This document shows positions 58,525 through 64,000 of a stretch of DNA of 64,000 nucleotides, piece by piece. Origin of the DNA: Bacteroidales bacterium (GTDB taxonomy: Bacteria; Bacteroidota; Bacteroidia; Bacteroidales; UBA932); NCBI GenBank assembly GCA_017527415.1, contig JAFXQA010000022.1, positions 1 through 64,000 on the forward strand, read 5' to 3'. The translations under genes and the position numbers were made by a program. Below the pieces are notes generated by a model, which did no database searches, had not been told where the DNA came from, and saw nothing but the letters and a program-made list of their open reading frames with translations. Each line of letters starts with the position of its first letter. Position 1 is the first letter of the stretch.

Positions 58525-60626
58525 CAAAGAGAACACTGATTCCTTTAATACTGGCTGGATTTTGCTCTGTGGGCATCTGCTTTGCCCAGAACTATAAGGA
58601 GGTCATTGAACAGAATCCCTCCAGACAGGCAGGCCTTTTTTATGTCTACGACGGCGATGCGCTGCCCGCTCCCACCCCTTCGCCGGAGGGTTACAAACCT
58701 TTCTATATCAGCCAGTTCGCAAGGCACGGCGCCAGATATTGCACTAGCGAGTACGATGCCATGCACGAATGGCTCGCCAAAGCGGCCGAGGCAGGTGTGC
58801 TTACCGATGAGGGCAAGGCGTTCCGAAAGCGCTATGAATCTTTCTACAAAAAGGTGAAGCTCTGCAAGGGGAATCTGACCGACATAGGGAAGAATCAGCA
58901 TCGCAGCATCGCAGCACGCCTCTTCGAACGATTCCCCGAGGTGTTCGAGGGGCCTACCCATGTTGAGGCCGTATCTACAGAATCTCCCAGGGTAATAATG
59001 AGCATGTGGTCCTGCCTTTCCGGCCTGCAGGCGGTGGATAAGGATATAGATTTCAGTGCCGATGCCTCCGCGAAGTATGCCTCCTGGCTGCAGCCCAGCC
59101 TGAAGCAGAATCCACTCATGATCCAGGACGGCTTCAAGTTTGGAAAGGCTGCCGAAAAAGCCTTCCGCACTTATTTCGACGAAACTGTTCCCTGGAAAGA
59201 GATTTGCGGGAGATTCTTCACATCTCCGGACGAAATAAAGAGTATACTGAAAACCACTCCTTTCAAATTCATCGATAATCTGCATGCGGTCGTGTCCGAC
59301 ACCCGCTACTGTCTGGACGTGGACAGGAATTACTTTGACGGAATCTTTACCGATGATGAAATGCATCAGGTATGGAAAGCCCTTTCCGCATATTATTTCC
59401 TCGAGGTTGCAAGGTATGAAGCTTCCGAGAGCCTGCGACTGGATTACGCTGCGTTTACCCTTGGGCAGATTATAGAAAGTGCAAATGCCGACATAGCATC
59501 CGGCAATACTCAGCTCCGGCTGTGTTTTGGGCATGATTCAGGGATAGCACCGCTTTTGGTGATACTGGATGCGAACGGGTACGGCCGTGCTACCTCTTCT
59601 TTTGAGGAAAGCCTGGAGATCTTCCCCAATTATATTATCACCATGGCAGCTTCTGCACAGTTTGTTTTCTACAGGGATGCTGCCGGAGATATACTTTTCA
59701 AGCTGCTGGTCAATGAGCAGGAAGCAACACTTCCGCTCGAACCTGTGCAGGGTGTTTATTACAGGTGGCTCGACTTCAAGGAGCATTATCTCCCGATCGT
59801 CCGCGCATCGCAGCGCAAGATAAAATACCATAAGCCCCTTGCCACCCTGAAATCTACCGACTGGGGATGGCAGAGTGTGAGCGGCTCCAAGGTAGAACTT
59901 GGCCACGCTTCTGTAAATGTATTCAGCAGCGTACAAGATATTTCCCTGATTCGTTTCCCCATGAAGGATCATGCCGTATCGGTAGTGGAATCCGACGGCT
60001 CCAACGCGGCCATCACCAGCAAGTTCGGCGAGAAGAACAAGGCCCTGGCCGCCATCAACGGAAGCTATTTCAACGTGAAGACCCTGATGCCGGTAACCTT
60101 TGTTAAGGATGAGGGCAAGGTGCGTTGCGATGTTACTACCGACGGGATCTACCGCAACAACGGAATGTTCCGCATCAAGGACAGGAAGGGCCGCACGGTG
60201 GACATTCTGACCATCGACTCCCTGAGCACCCCGAAAGCCGCGAAAGGCTGGCGTGAGGCCATAGTCTCCGGCCCCGTACTGATGGAAGAAGGAAGGGTGC
60301 CGATCTATGAGAACGACGGTTCCAGGCACTTCCGGAACTTCTACGCCAGGCGTCATCCCCGCACCCTCATGGGCTACACGGCCGACGGCTGGATCTACTT
60401 CATCGTGGTGGACGGGCGCTTCCCTGGGCAGGGAGAAGGCATGAGCATAGAAGAACTCCAGGTGCTCTGCGAGTCCCTCGGGCTGTACGAGGCCATGAAC
60501 CTGGACGGCGGCGGATCCTCCACCCTCTGGTCTGCCCAGGACGGCGTAGTCAATCATCCCTACGACAACCAGCGCTTCGACCACGACGGCGAGCGGGTTG
60601 TGCCCAACGTGTTAATAGTAAAATAG
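58521..60626 (+). CDS. secreted histidine phosphatase fused to a phosphodiester glycosidase (NAGPA) domain
   Basis: A 701-residue secreted protein with signal peptide (residues 1-22). Residues about 40-420 form a histidine acid phosphatase: RHGAR at 68-72 holds the phosphorylated His, and His338-Asp339 in GHDSG is the HD pair, as in phytase and MINPP relatives. Residues about 435-701 are a phosphodiester glycosidase (NAGPA/DUF2233) domain, with AINGSYF, RHPRTLMGY and NLDGGGSST. It could strip phosphate and an N-acetylglucosamine-phosphodiester or similar group from phosphorylated glycans. It overlaps recJ by four bases and precedes rhaT. Confidence 0.83.
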   Translation: MTKRTLIPLILAGFCSVGICFAQNYKEVIEQNPSRQAGLFYVYDGDALPAPTPSPEGYKPFYISQFARHGARYCTSEYDAMHEWLAKAAEAGVLTDEGKAFRKRYESFYKKVKLCKGNLTDIGKNQHRSIAARLFERFPEVFEGPTHVEAVSTESPRVIMSMWSCLSGLQAVDKDIDFSADASAKYASWLQPSLKQNPLMIQDGFKFGKAAEKAFRTYFDETVPWKEICGRFFTSPDEIKSILKTTPFKFIDNLHAVVSDTRYCLDVDRNYFDGIFTDDEMHQVWKALSAYYFLEVARYEASESLRLDYAAFTLGQIIESANADIASGNTQLRLCFGHDSGIAPLLVILDANGYGRATSSFEESLEIFPNYIITMAASAQFVFYRDAAGDILFKLLVNEQEATLPLEPVQGVYYRWLDFKEHYLPIVRASQRKIKYHKPLATLKSTDWGWQSVSGSKVELGHASVNVFSSVQDISLIRFPMKDHAVSVVESDGSNAAITSKFGEKNKALAAINGSYFNVKTLMPVTFVKDEGKVRCDVTTDGIYRNNGMFRIKDRKGRTVDILTIDSLSTPKAAKGWREAIVSGPVLMEEGRVPIYENDGSRHFRNFYARRHPRTLMGYTADGWIYFIVVDGRFPGQGEGMSIEELQVLCESLGLYEAMNLDGGGSSTLWSAQDGVVNHPYDNQRFDHDGERVVPNVLIVK

Positions 60627-60633
60627 AATCCAT

Positions 60634-61638
60634 ATGAAAATCATCATCGGCCTCATCATCATCGCCATCGGCGCATTCTGCCAGTCGAGCAGCTACGTTC
60701 CCATCAACAAGATACGCAAGTGGAGCTGGGAGAGTTACTGGATAGTGCAGGGCGTTTTCGCCTGGTTGCTGTTCCCGCTCCTGGGCGCCCTCCTGGCGGT
60801 CCCTTCCGGGGAATCGCTCTTCGCAATGTATGCGGCGCATCCCGCCGAAAGCCTCAAGACCATCTTCTTCGGCATCCTCTGGGGTGTCGGCGGCCTCACC
60901 TTTGGTCTCTCGATGCGCTATCTGGGCGTGGCCCTCGGCCAGAGCATCGCCCTCGGCACCTGCGCGGGCCTCGGAACCATCCTCACCCCCGTTTTCACCG
61001 GTAATACCGGGGATCTGACCATGCCTGTCGTGGTCGGCGTGGTCATCACCCTGATTGGCATTGCGGTCATCGGCATCGCCGGCGCCCGCAAGAGCAAGGA
61101 GGCCGGTGCGGATGCGAAGGACGCGGTGAAGGATTTCAACTTCGGAAAGGGTATCTTCGTGGCCCTTTTGGCCGGATTCATGAGCGCCTGCTTCGCCATC
61201 GGCCTGGGCTTCGGCAAAGACCTCGCTTGGGCATCCACCGCAGATATCTTCAAGACCCTGCCCGCCACCCTGCTGGTGACCTTCGGTGGATTCCTGACCA
61301 ACGCGGTGTACTGCTTCTACCAGAACACCCGTAACAAGACCTGGAGCGACTACGCACAGGGCAGCCTCTGGGGCAACAACATCCTTTTCTGCGCCCTCGC
61401 CGGCCTGCTCTGGTACAGCCAGTTCTTCGGCCTTTCCCTCGGAAAGGGCTTCCTCGCCGGCGCGCCGGTGCTGCTGGCCTTCAGCTGGTGCATCCTGCAG
61501 GCCCTGAACGTCACCTTCTCCAACGTCTGGGGAATCATCCTCAAGGAGTGGAAGGGATGCTCGCGCAAGACCATCGCCATCCTGGTCTGTGGCCTGGTCA
61601 TCCTGATAGTGTCTTCGTTCCTGCCGCAGTTGCTGTAG
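60634..61638 (+). CDS. rhaT: L-rhamnose:proton symporter
   Basis: A 334-residue inner-membrane sugar transporter with ten membrane segments, RhaT family. FCQSSSYVPINKIRKWSWES at the N terminus and MRYLGVALGQSIALGTCAG are typical. No rhamnose catabolic genes are adjacent, so substrate specificity rests on family membership. Seven bases after the phosphatase-glycosidase gene. Confidence 0.88.
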   Translation: MKIIIGLIIIAIGAFCQSSSYVPINKIRKWSWESYWIVQGVFAWLLFPLLGALLAVPSGESLFAMYAAHPAESLKTIFFGILWGVGGLTFGLSMRYLGVALGQSIALGTCAGLGTILTPVFTGNTGDLTMPVVVGVVITLIGIAVIGIAGARKSKEAGADAKDAVKDFNFGKGIFVALLAGFMSACFAIGLGFGKDLAWASTADIFKTLPATLLVTFGGFLTNAVYCFYQNTRNKTWSDYAQGSLWGNNILFCALAGLLWYSQFFGLSLGKGFLAGAPVLLAFSWCILQALNVTFSNVWGIILKEWKGCSRKTIAILVCGLVILIVSSFLPQLL

Positions 61639-61662
61639 GGGTATGGCCGTCAGACTATTCAA

Positions 61663-62814
61663 ATGCGTCCGTCTAACATACTCATGAAGGCCCTGACTGC
61701 GTGCGCCTGGCTTTCCGCCGCGTGCATCCTCCTTGTTGCGTGTGGCCGGCCGTCCATCCGCAGTACAGTGGTTTTTGAAGAGGGCAGCGACTCCTGCCAC
61801 TTCTACCGCATTCCGGCCATGACCCTGGATGCGCAGGGTAACATAGTGGTAGCCATCGACCGCCGCTACGAGAACCTGGCGGACCTGGGCTACCGCAAGA
61901 CCAGCATCGACATCGCGTGCAAACGCAGCACCGACGGCGGCCGCAGTTGGAGTGCGCAGTCCTTCATTGCCCGTGGAGATACCTCCCGCGTGCTGGGTTA
62001 TGGCTATGGCGATGCATCGCTCACCACTCTCCCGGACGGCCGTATCCTCTGCCTGTTCGCATGCGGAAACGGCACCAAAGGCTTCCGCCGCGGCCTCAAG
62101 CACACCACCGTCTGCACCAGTGACGACGGTGGCATCACCTGGAGCGAGCCGCGCCTGGTGGCCTTCCCGGAAACCATCCACAGCGCTTTCGTCACCTCCG
62201 GCAAGGGGATTGTGGATGCGGATGGAGATATCCTGCTGGCGGCCGACGTTCTGCCCAGGGATTATCCGGATCCTATGCCCGTACCCTGGCCGATCGAGCC
62301 GCACCTGTTCTATTCGAAGGATGGGGGAGAGAGTTGGACGCTTCAGCCCGAGCCACTCTTCTCGCCGGCGGATGAAACCAAGCTCGTGCTGCTTCCGGAT
62401 GGCCGGCTGCTGTCCAGCTCCCGCCGGTGGTTCTACGGCCCCCGCGGCCTGAACACCGCCGTGAAGGGCAGCGACGGCATCTGGCACTGGGAAGAGGAGA
62501 GGCTTGCCGAGGGCCTTGACGCCAATCCCTGCAACGGAGATATAGTTGCCTGGCGCGGCCTGCTGCTGCATTCATATATAAAGGAAGAGAAGGCCCGTCG
62601 CGGGCTCACCCTGGCGGTAAGTGCTGACGAGGGTACTTCCTGGAGGGATGTCCTGACCTTGCAGGAGGGCCCCGCCGCTTATTCCACCATGGTGGTGTTC
62701 TCTAACGGCGATGTGGGAGTGCTGTATGAAGATGGCTCCCGCAGCACCGATGATGGCTACGACATAGTCTTCAGCCGCATCCCCTGCCGCCTGCTCCGGC
62801 GCCTGATAAAGTAA
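61663..62814 (+). CDS. exo-alpha-sialidase lipoprotein
   Basis: A 383-residue sialidase (GH33) with a lipoprotein signal ending LLVACG. FYRIPAM is the RIP motif with the catalytic Arg, ending near residue 50. Asp boxes are visible as STDGGRSW, SDDGGITW, SKDGGESW and SADEGTSW. It would release terminal sialic acid from mucin or other glycans at the cell surface or in the periplasm. ATG 61663 or 61684 (MKALTACAWLS) can start it. It is 24 bases after rhaT. Confidence 0.9.
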   Translation: MRPSNILMKALTACAWLSAACILLVACGRPSIRSTVVFEEGSDSCHFYRIPAMTLDAQGNIVVAIDRRYENLADLGYRKTSIDIACKRSTDGGRSWSAQSFIARGDTSRVLGYGYGDASLTTLPDGRILCLFACGNGTKGFRRGLKHTTVCTSDDGGITWSEPRLVAFPETIHSAFVTSGKGIVDADGDILLAADVLPRDYPDPMPVPWPIEPHLFYSKDGGESWTLQPEPLFSPADETKLVLLPDGRLLSSSRRWFYGPRGLNTAVKGSDGIWHWEEERLAEGLDANPCNGDIVAWRGLLLHSYIKEEKARRGLTLAVSADEGTSWRDVLTLQEGPAAYSTMVVFSNGDVGVLYEDGSRSTDDGYDIVFSRIPCRLLRRLIK

Positions 62815-62842
62815 TGCTTTTGATATCATTTTCTATTGTTTG

Positions 62843-62879
62843 ATATCACCTTTTTGCTATATTTGCAGAAAGGTGATAT
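62843..62879. promoter_or_regulatory. toxin-antitoxin operator around the promoter
   Basis: ATATCACCTTT at 62843-62853 and AAAGGTGATAT at 62869-62879 form an 11-bp perfect inverted repeat that encloses the -7 box TATATTTG (62858-62865). TGATATCA occurs at 62821-62828 and again at 62841-62848. This is the expected place for autorepression by an RHH antitoxin. Confidence 0.65.
62858..62865 (+). promoter_or_regulatory. toxin-antitoxin promoter -7 box
   Basis: TATATTTG, 18 nt before the antitoxin start. Confidence 0.65.
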
Positions 62880-62883
62880 TATT

Positions 62884-63156
62884 ATGGAAAGAGTCCAAAC
62901 CATAGTCCGGCTGCGTCCGGAATTGCTGGCCCGGGTGAAAAGGGCTGCCAAACGCGAGAACCGTTCGGTGAACAGTTTCCTCGAGCACACTATCGAAAAG
63001 GCCGTCGGCCTTGAATTCCCCAAACTCCCGAAAGACTTCAAGGTCTCGGATGAAATCCTCAACCTGGCATGCTTTGATTTGCCCAGGCCTACCCAAGAAG
63101 AACTGGATAATGACCCTAAATACGCTTATCTATATGAAAAATACATTAAAGAATAA
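62884..63156 (+). CDS. RHH (Arc/CopG-type) antitoxin
   Basis: A 90-residue protein. The N-terminal half is a ribbon-helix-helix DNA-binding fold (MERVQTIVRLRPELLARVKR, then NRSVNSFLEHTI). The C-terminal half is acidic and probably wraps the toxin. Start at ATG 62884 is set by the -7 box; an in-frame start at 62836 lies upstream of the promoter. It overlaps the PIN toxin gene by 23 bases. Confidence 0.82.
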   Translation: MERVQTIVRLRPELLARVKRAAKRENRSVNSFLEHTIEKAVGLEFPKLPKDFKVSDEILNLACFDLPRPTQEELDNDPKYAYLYEKYIKE

Positions 63157-63586
63157 ACTCCGGGCTTTTTTGGATACTAACATCACTATTGATGTATTGA
63201 GTTCCAATGATCGTGAACATCGAGAAGCTTCCCGATGTATCTTTCAGGCAATTCATAACGGCGACATAGAAGGTTATCTAACTACACAGAGCATATTGGA
63301 TGCACAATACATTCTATCTAGGGAAAAGAATTTTTCTATGAAAAAATTCAGTCAGATGATGCTGTACATCCTGTCTTTCGTAAACGTTACCCAGATCGAC
63401 GGCCTGTCCATCCGCGAAGCCCTCAAGAACCCCACGGGAGACTTCGAAGACGATGCCCAGTTCGCCCAGGCAGATTCCGAAGAATTCGACATCGTGGTCA
63501 CCTCCGACCGAAGTTTTCTTGCCAGACAAAGCGCCGACGGCCCCAAAATCATGACCCCCGAAGCCCTTATCGAGAAAATGAGTTGA
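63134..63586 (+). CDS. PIN-domain toxin (VapC-like RNase)
   Basis: A 150-residue PIN protein. Acidic residues of the RNase site are visible in FLDTNITIDVL, SILDAQYIL, and DFEDDAQFAQA with VVTSDRSF. Start at 63134 (MKNTLKNKLRAFLDTN) overlaps the antitoxin, as in many RHH/PIN pairs. The 3' end overlaps the convergent shikimate kinase gene by 20 bases. The target RNA is unknown. Confidence 0.82.
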   Translation: MKNTLKNKLRAFLDTNITIDVLSSNDREHREASRCIFQAIHNGDIEGYLTTQSILDAQYILSREKNFSMKKFSQMMLYILSFVNVTQIDGLSIREALKNPTGDFEDDAQFAQADSEEFDIVVTSDRSFLARQSADGPKIMTPEALIEKMS

Positions 63587-64000
63587 GGATCTGCCGGGCA
63601 GCCTGCTCGTAGCTGAGGCCGTCGATGTCGAGGATGATGTCGGCGGCTTTTTCGTAGATGGGACCGCGTTCGGCCATCATTGCGGCGATGCGGGATTCAA
63701 GGCTGTCGGGAGCGTCTGCCGGGGCATCGGGATTCGCCCCTGCCAGCATCGGCCGCCCTTCAGTCCCAACCTCCCGCAGGTTTGCTGCCAGCGTCTCAAC
63801 ACTTGCCCTCAAATAGATGCATTTGCAATTCTTCTTCACCAATTCCCGGCTCCCCTCATCGGTCAACGTCCCGCCGCCCAATGAAAGCAGTATGTCTGAC
63901 GGTAGGTGGGCCTTCCCCTTTCGGGAGTTCGCTTCGCTCACCCCACCATCGGCAATAGCCGATGGTCCCCCCGCTTCCGTGCCGCGGGTGGCACGTCCCT
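63567..64000 (-). CDS. aroK: shikimate kinase, 3' part, with in-frame repeat insert (cut by window)
   Basis: The C-terminal part of a shikimate kinase, reading leftward and open to the window edge. LLSLGGGT carries the GGG motif of the substrate site; CIYLRASVETLAANLRE and GRPMLAG form the lid and adenine-binding regions. Directly before the GGG strand the sequence is replaced by a peptide translated from a copy of the palindromic element also found in trmB (on the opposite strand of the element). The insert is open in frame from the window edge. The Walker A part lies beyond the window. Confidence 0.8.
   Translation of the reverse strand, partial: GRATRGTEAGGPSAIADGGVSEANSRKGKAHLPSDILLSLGGGTLTDEGSRELVKKNCKCIYLRASVETLAANLREVGTEGRPMLAGANPDAPADAPDSLESRIAAMMAERGPIYEKAADIILDIDGLSYEQAARQILNSFSR
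63915..64000. repeat. palindromic element inside aroK (copy B, truncated by window)
   Basis: From CCCCTTTCGGGAG the sequence tracks copy A (56439-56558) closely up to the window end. The internal hairpin is CCATCGGC-AATA-GCCGATGG at 63946-63965, three bases longer than in copy A and with different but fully pairing arms. CGTGCC-GCGGGT-GGCACG is kept. The right terminal arm lies beyond the window. Confidence 0.85.

Noticed and set aside
56833..58536. Minus-strand frame of 567 codons opposite recJ
   Set aside because: Shadow of recJ; no recognisable motif.
60550..62571. Long minus-strand frame (673 codons) opposite rhaT and the sialidase
   Set aside because: Shadow frame. It spans two well-supported plus-strand genes, and its product is low-complexity with many Gly, Ala and Glu.

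Overview
The window is chromosomal DNA of a Bacteroidota bacterium, most likely a gut-type Bacteroidales. The evidence is a set of TAnnTTTG -7 boxes with few Shine-Dalgarno sites, a very large block of fimbrillin (Mfa/FimA-like) lipoproteins, a DUF3575/DUF5119 fimbrial pair, a DUF4886 protein, an RND operon ending in a PG0541-like gene, a holB-PSP1-GldH-like string, menaquinone-type UbiE and a secreted sialidase. Genus cannot be fixed from the sequence alone. No rRNA, phage, integrase or CRISPR array is seen. Four tRNA genes are present (Ile, Ala, Pro, Val).

Layout. 1-830: tRNA-Ile, tRNA-Ala and a gene-free mosaic of palindromic repeats. 0.8-9.8 kb: housekeeping genes (CobW GTPase, UbiE, DUF4886, split transketolase, ECF sigma operon with a Spy-like protein, malate dehydrogenase, phosphopantetheinyl transferase, a lipoprotein-type peptide deformylase). 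9.8-14.7 kb: a GH2 glycosidase, an HD hydrolase, an AT-rich orphan gene, a candidate antisense-side small RNA, a LolD-like ATPase and tRNA-Pro. 14.8-39.4 kb: the fimbrial region. It has a SPEG-module protein, a minus-strand operon (fimbrillin-like lipoprotein, membrane AraC regulator, single-domain receiver), a second membrane AraC regulator, then divergently a plus-strand operon of eleven genes: DUF3575 protein, DUF5119 protein and nine fimbrillin-like or tip-adhesin-like lipoproteins. 39.4-44.4 kb: a minus-strand signalling operon (TPR histidine kinase, single-domain receiver, lgt, a kinase-less TPR sensor, a small membrane protein). 44.4-50.5 kb: tRNA-Val and a TolC/MFP/RND/PG0541 efflux operon. 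50.5-56.7 kb: thioredoxin, beta-barrel protein, LOG protein, prenyl synthase, holB, PSP1, GldH-like lipoprotein, trmB. 56.8-64 kb: recJ, a phosphatase-glycosidase fusion, rhaT, sialidase, an RHH/PIN toxin-antitoxin pair and the end of shikimate kinase.

How the parts may work together. The kinase on the right flank and the two near-identical receivers, one beside each flank of the fimbrial operon, suggest one phosphosignal network. Two 7TM-like AraC proteins would read it and control the fimbriae. Lgt, which lipidates every fimbrillin, sits inside the kinase operon. This is inference from gene order and sequence similarity.

The most unusual signal is in the DNA itself. A 120-bp palindromic element of exactly 40 codons interrupts trmB in frame, and a diverged copy, with a compensating hairpin that also changes length by 3 nt, interrupts shikimate kinase on the other strand. 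A different element, three hairpins at exact 52-nt spacing (156 nt, so frame-neutral), occurs in the gene-free region at 584-722 and again inside the GldH-like gene at 55632-55769. These look like coding-tolerant palindromic mobile repeats whose translated peptides are kept in essential proteins.
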